The position numbers and the translations under genes were made by a program. A stretch of 5,425 bases of DNA from contig JAUWFF010000122.1 in NCBI GenBank assembly GCA_030607105.1, forward strand, positions 1 through 5,425. Reading direction: 5' to 3'. Within the stretch, counting starts at the first letter, position 1, and every line of letters begins with the position of its first letter. The notes beneath the pieces were generated by a model, which was given only the letters and a program-made list of their open reading frames with translations, had not been told where the DNA came from and made no database searches. Positions 1 to 5,425 of the stretch are shown here, piece after piece. The stretch comes from Filomicrobium sp. Lineage in GTDB: Bacteria; Pseudomonadota; Alphaproteobacteria; Rhizobiales; Hyphomicrobiaceae.

Positions 1-315
1 GGCATGCTCTGAAGGCGGCTGCTGTGAGTAGCTAGGCTGCGCGGGCACCGGCTGCTGCCCATCGTGCCAATGCTGGTCACCATGCGGCGCTTCTTCATTC
101 GGATAAGATTGCTGGCCCCAGTTGTGTTCGAGCTCCTGCGGCGGCCAAGACTGCTGCAAGGGCTGTTCATGGCCCGGCGGCGACTGGTAAGCCGGTTGTT
201 GATAAGAAGGCTGACCTTGATGCGGCGCGTATCCGTTTAGTGCCGGATTTCGGTCATCAGGATGCGGTGGCTGCCGGGCATGCCCCTGCGGCAATCGACG
301 TTGAGAATTAGTCAT
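1..315 (-). CDS. Pro/Gln-rich protein N-terminus, probable SPOR-domain protein (partial)
   Basis: An open frame starts with ATG at 315 and stays open for 105 codons to the left edge, so only the N-terminal part is present. A GAGGGG ribosome site (324-329) lies 8 bases before the ATG. The 105 residues are strikingly low in complexity: 20 Pro and 20 Gln, many His, Tyr, Gly and Ser, few hydrophobic residues, and no membrane segment or signal peptide. The short motif QPSYQQP near residues 35-41 recurs in altered form as QPSYSQQP near 93-100. This is the composition of an intrinsically disordered region. The function is inferred from position only: in many Hyphomicrobiales the gene after argS encodes a SPOR-domain protein (peptidoglycan-binding, often with a disordered cytoplasmic N-terminus, one membrane helix and a C-terminal SPOR domain), followed by nagZ. 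Neither helix nor SPOR domain lies in the visible part, so the family is not proven. It follows argS by 71 bases on the same strand and is probably in its operon. Confidence 0.7.
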   Translation of the reverse strand, partial: MTNSQRRLPQGHARQPPHPDDRNPALNGYAPHQGQPSYQQPAYQSPPGHEQPLQQSWPPQELEHNWGQQSYPNEEAPHGDQHWHDGQQPVPAQPSYSQQPPSEHA

Positions 316-323
316 GTAGCGCA

Positions 324-329
324 CCCCTC
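324..329 (-). promoter_or_regulatory. Ribosome binding site of the Pro/Gln-rich gene
   Basis: GAGGGG on the minus strand, 8 bases upstream of the ATG at 315. It supports this start for a gene that otherwise has only low-complexity sequence to argue for it. Confidence 0.6.
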
Positions 330-386
330 AATCCCGTCCGCTGCGCAACCCGTCAGTGGTTCGCGGCGACACCTCCGAATCGGAGT

Positions 387-2147
387 CTAGCGCATCGTGT
401 CCGGGGCCTCGACGCCAAGCAAGTCAAGTCCGGAGGATATCACCTGTCGCGTAGCCGCAATCATTGCCAATCGAGCAACCGTCAATCCCACATCCCCTTG
501 TGCGATAAAGCGTAATTGTGGCGAATCATTGCCTCTGGCCCACTGCGCATGGAGGGCGCTGGCGACCTCGTAAAGATAAAAAGCCAGCCGGTGCGGCTCG
601 TGTGCACGGGCCGCACCCTCAACTAGTCGAGGAAAGGCGGCGAGCAGCTTGATGAGCTCTAATTCACCTTCATCGGTGAGTTTGGAAAGGTCGGCAGCAC
701 GCAGCGCATCCGCAGATGTATCAAGCCCGTCGAACGCCTCAAGTGCATTGCGGAACACCGAACAAGACCGAGCATGCGCATACTGAACATAAAAGACCGG
801 ATTGTCCTTCGATTGCTCGGTCACTTTGGCAAAATCGAAATCCAGCGATGCATCATTCTTCCGGTACAACATCATGAAGCGCACCGGGTCGCGGCCAACT
901 TCATCGACAACGTCCCGCAACGTCACGAATGTGCCCGCCCGTTTGGACATCCGCACCGGCTGCCCGGCACGGAACAGCTTCACCAGCTGGCACACCTTGA
1001 TGTCAAAATCGGCCTTGCCGTCGGATAGCGCCGTCACCGCAGACTTCATCCGCTTGATGTAACCGATGTGATCCGCCCCAAAGACGTTGATGAGGTGAGT
1101 AAACCCGCGCTGCAGCTTGTCGTAGTGGTAGCCGATGTCTCCAGCAAAATACGTATAGCTTCCATCGGACTTGGCGATCGCCCGGTCAACGTCGTCGCCG
1201 AACTCCGTGGAGCGGAACAGCGTCTGTTCACGCTCCTCCCACTCACCGTCGTCATGCCCCTTGGGCTTTGGCAGCACACCCTGATAGATGAGACCTTTCT
1301 CTTTTAGAGATTCAATCGCCTCGCCAATTCGCTCACGGCCGTCAGCCTGCAGGGATGCCTCGGAGAAGAACACGTTGTGGTTGATATTCAGTGCCGCCAG
1401 ATCCTCGCGGATCATAGCCATCATCATCTCGATGGCCTTGACGCGAACAACCGGCATCCACTGCGCTTCATCCATCTCGGTCAGCGCCTCACCGTATTGC
1501 TTGGCCAGTGCCGCACCGACCGGCTTCAGATAGTCGCCTGGATAAAGCCCTTCCGGAATTTCACAAATGTTTTCGCCAAGCGCCTGCCTGTAACGCAGAA
1601 ATGCCGAGCGCGCGAGCACGTCGATCTGCCCACCCGCGTCATTGATGTAGTATTCCCGTGTAACGTCATAGCCCGCGAACTCCAGGAGCCGGGCCAGTGC
1701 ATCTCCGAAAACGGCACCGCGGCAGTGGCCAACGTGCATCGGCCCTGTCGGATTAGCCGAAACGTACTCGACGTTCATTTTGGCACCGCCGCCAAGATCC
1801 GCGCGACCATAGGCGTCTGCGGCATCAATGATGCTTAACACTATCGCTTGCCAAAATTCCGGACGGAACGTCAGGTTCAAGAAACCAGGCCCGGCGACAT
1901 CGGCCTTCTCGATTTCGGCGTTGGCCTCGATGCGGTCCTTGAGTTTCTCGGCGATGTCGCGGGGCTTCATTTTGGCCTTCTTCGCGAGCACCAGTGCTGC
2001 GTTCGTGGCAAGATCACCGTGGCCCTTGTCTCGCGGCGCTTCCGCCTCGATGCTCGCAAGATCAATTTCTGCCGGCAGCTCACCGTCGGCCTGCAGAGAT
2101 TCCAGCGCGGTCTTGATGAGCCCTTCGACATGGGCAAACACGTTCAT
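387..2147 (-). CDS. argS: Arginyl-tRNA synthetase
   Basis: Class I aminoacyl-tRNA synthetase that charges tRNA-Arg with arginine using ATP in the cytoplasm; essential for translation. The 586 residues match the usual bacterial ArgS length. Visible parts in order: the N-terminal ArgS-specific domain (about 1-95, with [10 protein letters not shown] at 40-49 and GPGFLNL at 86-92); the Rossmann catalytic core with the HIGH signature as HVGH (138-141, inside [10 protein letters not shown]) and YYINDAGGQ (166-174); the KMSKS loop in the ArgS form RMSKR (399-403) followed by [15 protein letters not shown]; and the C-terminal DALR anticodon-binding domain (about 450-586) opening with FYVQYAHAR. Nothing essential appears missing. 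The start at 2147 is supported by family alignment and by a modest GAGG (2158-2161) 10 bases upstream; the stop is TAG at 387-389. It lies 103 bases after dgt and 71 before the Pro/Gln-rich gene, all on one strand, so a shared transcript from the dgt promoter is likely. Confidence 0.98.
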   Translation of the reverse strand: MNVFAHVEGLIKTALESLQADGELPAEIDLASIEAEAPRDKGHGDLATNAALVLAKKAKMKPRDIAEKLKDRIEANAEIEKADVAGPGFLNLTFRPEFWQAIVLSIIDAADAYGRADLGGGAKMNVEYVSANPTGPMHVGHCRGAVFGDALARLLEFAGYDVTREYYINDAGGQIDVLARSAFLRYRQALGENICEIPEGLYPGDYLKPVGAALAKQYGEALTEMDEAQWMPVVRVKAIEMMMAMIREDLAALNINHNVFFSEASLQADGRERIGEAIESLKEKGLIYQGVLPKPKGHDDGEWEEREQTLFRSTEFGDDVDRAIAKSDGSYTYFAGDIGYHYDKLQRGFTHLINVFGADHIGYIKRMKSAVTALSDGKADFDIKVCQLVKLFRAGQPVRMSKRAGTFVTLRDVVDEVGRDPVRFMMLYRKNDASLDFDFAKVTEQSKDNPVFYVQYAHARSCSVFRNALEAFDGLDTSADALRAADLSKLTDEGELELIKLLAAFPRLVEGAARAHEPHRLAFYLYEVASALHAQWARGNDSPQLRFIAQGDVGLTVARLAMIAATRQVISSGLDLLGVEAPDTMR

Positions 2148-2250
2148 AGGTGACGAACCTCAAAATGATCGCCCGACGGGTGGTCGGCGCCGCCGTATCC
2201 GCGCCGCACGATCCCGGCTTGCGAAATGTGCAGCTTGGATTGCGCTGGCG

Positions 2251-3459
2251 CTATCGCAATTCCGGCGTCGCGTCAAACAGACGCCGGTGTTCGGCGATTG
2301 CCAGACGGTCGGTCATGCCGGCTACGAAATCGGCCACAAGCCTCGCAAGCCGCCTACCGTCCCGCGAACGGACGGCAGATTGCCACGCCTCTGGCAGCAG
2401 CCGTGGCTCACGCAAATAGCTCTGAAACAGATCGCGAACCAACTGCTCGGCACCGCCCATTACCCGCATCACACGCTCGTGCCGGTAGACCCGCTGAAAC
2501 AGGAATGCCTTCAAGTCCAAAATATCCGCACCAAGCGGTTCGGAGAAGGCCACGACCGGGGCACCAGCGGCGCGGATGTCATCAGGGGTCCCCGGCGCCA
2601 ACAGTGCCAACCGTCGCCGAGTCTCGGTGACACAATCGCCGACCATGATCGTGATCATCGATCGGGTAAGTTCATAAATCGCCCGCGTATCCTCCAGTTC
2701 CCCGCCACCAGCAAAGAGGCGCTGGGCAACACCGCCGGCGAAGGGCGCATGCGTCAGGTCGCTCATCTCCAGAAGCCCAGCACGCAGCCCATCATCGGTG
2801 TCATGCGAAACGTAGGCGATATCGTCGGCAAGCGCCGCGACCTGCGCCTCCGCGCTTGCGTGCTGTTCAAGTTGCAGCGACCGCCAAAGACCGAGCAGCC
2901 GCGCAACTTTGCCAACGGCCGATCCCAGTTCATCCATGATGGGACCATTATGCTTAGCCAGCCCCTCCAGCGTCTCCCAGGTCAGGTTAAGACCGTCGAA
3001 GCCACGGTACTTCCGTTCGAGCCGCATGACGACTTTCAGCGACTGCGCGTTGTGGTCAAACCCGCCGTAGTCGGCCATGACACCGTCCAGCGCCCGCTCT
3101 CCGGCATGCCCGAACGGTGAATGCCCCAGATCGTGAGCAAGCGCCAGCGCTTCAGCGAGGTCCTCATCAAGCAGCAACTGCCGCGCGATGGTTCTGGCGA
3201 TCTGCGCCACTTCCAGAGAATGCGTTAATCTCGTGCGATAGTGATCGCCCTCATGGAAGACGAACACCTGTGTCTTGTGCAAAAGTCGCCGGAATGGTGT
3301 TGAGTGAATGATGCGATCCCGATCACGCTGAAACGGACTGCGCGTCGGACATTCCAACTCAGCATGCTCACGCCCGCGGCTTGCAACCGCGCTGGCGGCA
3401 TAACATGCGGGAGCCCGTTCCCCGGGCTTGAGAGCCGCGCCGTAGTCGTTTCCGCTCAT
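2251..3459 (-). CDS. dgt: Deoxyguanosinetriphosphate triphosphohydrolase-like protein
   Basis: HD-superfamily metal-dependent phosphohydrolase of the dGTPase family (type 2, dGTPase-like). Family members cleave dNTPs to the deoxynucleoside and triphosphate and so adjust dNTP pools in the cytoplasm; the substrate of this member is not shown by sequence. The 402-residue length fits the family. Diagnostic stretches are RDRDRIIHSTPFRRL (45-59), HKTQVFVFHEGDHYRTRLTH (61-80), the HD pair H109-D110 within AHDLGHSPFGHAGE, GFDHNAQSL (133-141) and the distal Asp in ADDIAYVSHDTDDG (211-224). Together, H80, H109-D110 and an Asp at 212 or 213 give the expected H...HD...D metal site. The ATG at 3459 gives the usual N-terminus ending in SRGREH before the conserved PTRS-FQRDRDR block; its ribosome site is weak (an AGGGAA about 13 bases upstream). 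It is first in the dgt-argS run and divergent from erpA. The N-terminal 25 residues are not conserved enough to fix the start firmly. Confidence 0.95.
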   Translation of the reverse strand: MSGNDYGAALKPGERAPACYAASAVASRGREHAELECPTRSPFQRDRDRIIHSTPFRRLLHKTQVFVFHEGDHYRTRLTHSLEVAQIARTIARQLLLDEDLAEALALAHDLGHSPFGHAGERALDGVMADYGGFDHNAQSLKVVMRLERKYRGFDGLNLTWETLEGLAKHNGPIMDELGSAVGKVARLLGLWRSLQLEQHASAEAQVAALADDIAYVSHDTDDGLRAGLLEMSDLTHAPFAGGVAQRLFAGGGELEDTRAIYELTRSMITIMVGDCVTETRRRLALLAPGTPDDIRAAGAPVVAFSEPLGADILDLKAFLFQRVYRHERVMRVMGGAEQLVRDLFQSYLREPRLLPEAWQSAVRSRDGRRLARLVADFVAGMTDRLAIAEHRRLFDATPELR

Positions 3460-3636
3460 AGCCCGCGCACCGTTCCCTTTTCGCTAGGCTGTTCACCCTG
3501 CACCTCAACACGTTTGACAGCGCCTGCTGCCATCCTCATCTTTGAGGGAGATTCCCGCGTCCTGACAAGAGCGCAGCCTGCCGCATCGCCATGCTACCAC
3601 GGCGGACAAATATTCGAGAACGAACGGATAAATCTC
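3460..3636. promoter_or_regulatory. Divergent intergenic region between dgt and erpA
   Basis: These 177 bases separate two genes transcribed away from each other, so both promoters should lie here. For erpA, the best -35 match is TTGACA at 3514-3519; 17 bases on, CATCTT (3537-3542) is a poor -10, and the AT-richer AATATT at 3609-3614 is a separate -10-like candidate without a good -35. For dgt, TTGTCA read on the minus strand (3563-3568) has a weak -10-like TCAAAG 17 bases on. I see no clear operator. In particular there is no GTTC-N7-GTTC box of the alphaproteobacterial LexA type, and no convincing iron-responsive palindrome. The presence of promoters follows from gene layout; their exact positions are guesses. 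Confidence 0.35.
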
Positions 3637-3966
3637 ATGAGCGCAAACGTCATCCTTACCGAGAATGCGGCCCGCCGGATCTCCGAAATTATCGCCGATG
3701 AGCCAAAAAACAGGCTCTTGCGCGTTAGCGTCGAGGGCGGCGGCTGCTCGGGGTTTCAATACAAGTTCGACCTCGTCCCTGATAGGGCTGAAGACGACAC
3801 GGTGCTGGAGCGCGACGGCGCGACGGTTCTCATAGATCCGGTTTCACTAGGCTTTCTGGAGGGCTCAGAGATTGATTTTGTTGATGAATTGATCGGCGCC
3901 TCCTTCCAAATCCGCAATCCCAACGCCACGGCTTCCTGTGGCTGCGGCACCAGCTTCTCACTGTGA
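3637..3966 (+). CDS. erpA: A-type iron-sulfur cluster insertion protein
   Basis: HesB/IscA/SufA-family carrier that binds a [2Fe-2S] or [4Fe-4S] cluster and hands it to apo-enzymes, a late step of Fe-S maturation in the cytoplasm. The 109 residues are the family's normal size. The three cluster-ligand cysteines are present: Cys37 in GGGCSGFQY, and Cys101 and Cys103 in SCGCGTSFS near the C-terminus. The middle carries the usual IDPVSLGFLEGSEIDFVDEL block. The frame is open upstream to an ATG at 3304, but that would add 111 residues overlapping dgt and unlike the family. The ATG at 3637 gives the standard MSANVILTENAARRI start, although its ribosome site is weak. No ISC or SUF genes are visible nearby. 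It is divergent from dgt and followed by xth after 37 bases. The symbol erpA follows usage for this locus in alphaproteobacteria; by sequence alone it could also be called an IscA/SufA-type protein. Confidence 0.93.
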   Translation: MSANVILTENAARRISEIIADEPKNRLLRVSVEGGGCSGFQYKFDLVPDRAEDDTVLERDGATVLIDPVSLGFLEGSEIDFVDELIGASFQIRNPNATASCGCGTSFSL

Positions 3967-3987
3967 GCCCATTGCTTCTGGATCACT

Positions 3988-3993
3988 GAGGAG
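3988..3993 (+). promoter_or_regulatory. Ribosome binding site of xth
   Basis: GAGGAG, 10 bases before the ATG at 4004. It decides the start of xth, because the same frame is also open from an earlier ATG at 3938 that lies inside erpA and has no such site. Confidence 0.7.
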
Positions 3994-4003
3994 CGGTGGC
4001 ACG

Positions 4004-4786
4004 ATGAAGATCGCGACTTGGAACATAAATGGCATCAAGGCACGGCTTGAGACCACGTTGACATGGTTGAGAGAGGCGACCCCGGATGTCGCCTGCCTGC
4101 AGGAAATCAAATCTATTGATGAGAAGTTCCCAAGCGAACCCTTCGAGGACCTTGGATACAACGTAGCGACCCACGGCCAGAAGGGCTTCAACGGCGTCGC
4201 CATCCTCTCCAAGGCACCACTAGAAGACGTGAGACAAAGGCTTCCTGGTGACGAGGACGACGAACAGTCGCGCTACATCGAGGCCACCATCTCCACACCA
4301 ACCGGCGCCGTGCGCGTCGCCTGCCTCTATCTGCCCAACGGCAATCCTATTGACACCCCCAAATTCCCTTACCAGCTCGCCTGGATGGGGCGATTGGAAA
4401 CACGGGTACGAGACTTGCTCGCCGAGGAGATGCCACTCGTTGTCGCTGGCGACTACAACGTCATACCGAGGCCCGAAGATGCCAGACGCCCTGACATTTG
4501 GACCGGCGACGCACTTTACCAACCCGAGAGCCGGGCGGCGTTCCGCCGCCTCATCAATCTCGGCCTGACAGACGCTATCCGCGCCACCGAGCCCGCTCCC
4601 GAGACCTACACCTTCTGGGACTATCAAGCCGGGGCCTGGCCGAAAAACAACGGCATCCGCATTGATCATATTCTGCTGTCGCCGCAAGCCGCCGATTGCC
4701 TAACCAGCGCGGGCATCGACAAGAGTACGCGGGGCTGGGAGAAACCCTCTGATCACGTGCCCGTTTGGATCGAATTAGCTACCTGA
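4004..4786 (+). CDS. xth: Exodeoxyribonuclease III / AP endonuclease
   Basis: Mg-dependent endonuclease/exonuclease/phosphatase-fold enzyme of the ExoIII (Xth) family. It cuts DNA at abasic sites and removes 3' blocking groups in base-excision repair, and degrades duplex DNA 3' to 5'. The 260 residues are close to the family norm. All catalytic positions known from E. coli ExoIII can be matched: N7 (ATWNING), E34 (CLQEIKS), Y109 (LYLPNGN), D150 and N152 (AGDYNVIP), D221 (RIDHILLS), and D250-H251 (PSDHVPVW). Substrate-loop features KGFNGVAILS (60-69) and TFWDYQAGAWPKNNG (203-217) are also typical. A strong GAGGAG site supports the ATG at 4004 over an in-frame ATG at 3938 that would overlap erpA. 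The gap after erpA is 37 bases with no terminator, suggesting co-transcription. The 3' end lies tail-to-tail with a decayed VOC gene. Alphaproteobacteria often carry more than one xth paralogue, so a numbered symbol cannot be given. Confidence 0.96.
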   Translation: MKIATWNINGIKARLETTLTWLREATPDVACLQEIKSIDEKFPSEPFEDLGYNVATHGQKGFNGVAILSKAPLEDVRQRLPGDEDDEQSRYIEATISTPTGAVRVACLYLPNGNPIDTPKFPYQLAWMGRLETRVRDLLAEEMPLVVAGDYNVIPRPEDARRPDIWTGDALYQPESRAAFRRLINLGLTDAIRATEPAPETYTFWDYQAGAWPKNNGIRIDHILLSPQAADCLTSAGIDKSTRGWEKPSDHVPVWIELAT

Positions 4787-5195
4787 GCCAATGGCATGGC
4801 AGCATCGCTTTAACCGTCAAGACCCTATCAAAGCACAGCACATTGCCATCCGGCTCGGCCACCTAAAACTCCCTCATACCACAGACGGCATCGTGCAACG
4901 GCTTGCTGATGTCGACGCCGGCCGCTTCAAATTCGGCCGCGAGTTTCGTGGCGCTCGTCACATGGAAGTAAGCGTCCCGGTTCTGCGGTGCGGCGACCCG
5001 CGCTCCATGCCAAGCATCGAGGAACAAAACGGCTTGTCACACCTGAATATTCTAAACCGGGCCGGATCACCGCCCTCTTCAAGAAGCGGAAAGCCCCAGT
5101 TTGTCGACATAGAGATCCTGCCAGAGGAAATAGGCGCCACACTTCAGCACCGGTGTCGACTGCGTGAACTCAACACTGGACATATCGCCTAGCAT
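4779..5195 (-). pseudogene. Decayed VOC-family (glyoxalase/bleomycin-resistance fold) gene
   Basis: Read on the minus strand, the region spells one VOC-type protein across two frames. From ATG 5195 (or ATG 5183) it reads SSVEFTQSTPVLK, then YVDKLGLSAS and a TGA at 5081-5079. The next frame carries EEGGDPARFRIFRCDK (5080 to about 5033). The first frame resumes at 5033 with AVLFLDAWHGARVAAP and AYFHVTSATKLAAEF, running to MREF. A TAG at 4865-4863 then breaks MREF-*-VAEPDGNVLCF, whose PDGN-x-L-x-F is the classic C-terminal VOC motif. The frame next stops at 4779, inside the xth end. Total span is about 139 codons, normal for a one-domain VOC protein. A GGGGAG site (5205-5210) sits 9 bases before ATG 5195, so the original translation signal survives. 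VOC proteins include antibiotic-binding and dioxygenase types; the substrate is unknown. The residue KCGAYFLWQD segment before YVDKLG is also unlike the family and may hide another paired frame change. At least two frame breaks plus a stop argue for real decay rather than one read error. Confidence 0.75.
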
Positions 5196-5256
5196 GACCC
5201 GAAACTCCCCACCTGGCAAACGCCATTCCCATTCGGTCCTCACAGGGAGCGGAACC

Positions 5257-5425
5257 ATGGCCGAGAACAAGACCATGCCGACGGATGCCAGCGTCCCGGA
5301 CTTTATCGCTGCCGTCGAAGACACGACCCGCCGCGAAGACGCCTATCAACTTCTTGAACTGATGAATAGAATCACCAAGCTTGAACCCCGCCTCTGGGGC
5401 GACAGCCTGATCGGCTACGGCCAGT
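5257..5425 (+). CDS. DUF1801-family protein (partial, N-terminus)
   Basis: An open frame starts at ATG 5257 and runs off the right edge after 56 codons. An AGGGAG ribosome site (5244-5249) lies 7 bases upstream. The visible start, MAENKTMPTDASVPDF followed by AAVEDTTRREDAYQLLELM and LEPRLWGDSLIGYG, fits the N-terminal half of DUF1801 (YdhG-like) proteins. These are small cytoplasmic proteins of about 120-150 residues with no settled function; the WG-x-S-x-x-G-x-G stretch is typical. An internal ATG at 5275 is a possible alternative start, but the longer form matches the family's usual N-terminus and has the better ribosome site. The gene is divergent from the decayed VOC gene, with 61 bases between the two starts. 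The family assignment is from recall of its sequence pattern and the C-terminal half is not visible. Confidence 0.8.
   Translation, partial: MAENKTMPTDASVPDFIAAVEDTTRREDAYQLLELMNRITKLEPRLWGDSLIGYGQ

Noticed and set aside
373..385. Inverted repeat CTCCG-AAT-CGGAG just past the argS stop
   Set aside because: The stem is only 5 base pairs with no following T-run on the minus strand; it is too weak to call a terminator.
2173..2187. Inverted repeat CCGAC-GGGTG-GTCGG between dgt and argS
   Set aside because: It has a 5-base-pair stem, and the ATTTTG on the minus strand comes several bases later and is not a proper T-tract; it could be chance in GC-rich DNA.
1828..3120. A 430-codon plus-strand open frame
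   Set aside because: It lies antisense to the clear dgt and argS genes, has no recognisable domain and spans both genes and their gap; it is a shadow of GC-rich coding sequence.
3605..3630. GAAC repeats near the erpA start as a possible LexA box
   Set aside because: The alphaproteobacterial box needs GTTC-N7-GTTC spacing; here the GAAC copies are adjacent with no 7-base spacer.
3304..3636. N-terminal extension of erpA
   Set aside because: The frame is open, but it overlaps dgt, is unlike the HesB/IscA family, and the protein from 3637 is already full length.
4791..5192. A 133-codon plus-strand open frame after xth
   Set aside because: The opposite strand carries VOC-family motifs over the same bases, there is no convincing ribosome site, and its protein shows no recognisable pattern.
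5079..5324. An 81-codon minus-strand open frame
   Set aside because: Its upstream part overlaps the DUF1801 start and is not VOC-like; only the part from 5195 on belongs to the decayed VOC gene, so it is not annotated as a gene of its own.

Overview
The window looks like a stretch of an alphaproteobacterial chromosome, most likely from Hyphomicrobiales (Rhizobiales). That placement rests on gene order and protein character: a dgt-argS-(SPOR-type gene) block on one strand, divergent from an erpA-xth pair on the other, is an arrangement I associate with that order. The protein sequences are of alphaproteobacterial style and the DNA is fairly GC-rich. The genus cannot be told from this sequence.

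Layout. On the minus strand, reading right to left from 3459: dgt (dGTP triphosphohydrolase-like HD protein), argS (arginyl-tRNA synthetase), then the first 105 codons of a very proline/glutamine-rich protein that runs off the left edge (by position, probably the N-terminal linker of a SPOR-domain cell-envelope protein). The gaps are 103 and 71 bases and hold no convincing terminator, so the three are probably co-transcribed. On the plus strand from 3637: erpA (A-type iron-sulfur carrier), then 37 bases later xth (exodeoxyribonuclease III/AP endonuclease), probably one transcript. The 177 bases between dgt and erpA must hold both divergent promoters. Tail-to-tail with xth, on the minus strand (about 5195 to 4779), lies a decayed VOC-family (glyoxalase/bleomycin-resistance fold) gene that is visible only by joining reading frames. 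Divergent from it, a DUF1801-family gene starts at 5257 and runs off the right edge.

How the genes work together: mostly housekeeping. dgt (dNTP pools), xth (base-excision repair), erpA (Fe-S maturation) and argS (translation) are not one pathway; the arrangement is inherited synteny. I found no mobile element, CRISPR array, RNA gene, phage module or undescribed system. The most noteworthy item is the VOC pseudogene, with an internal in-frame stop and paired frame changes.
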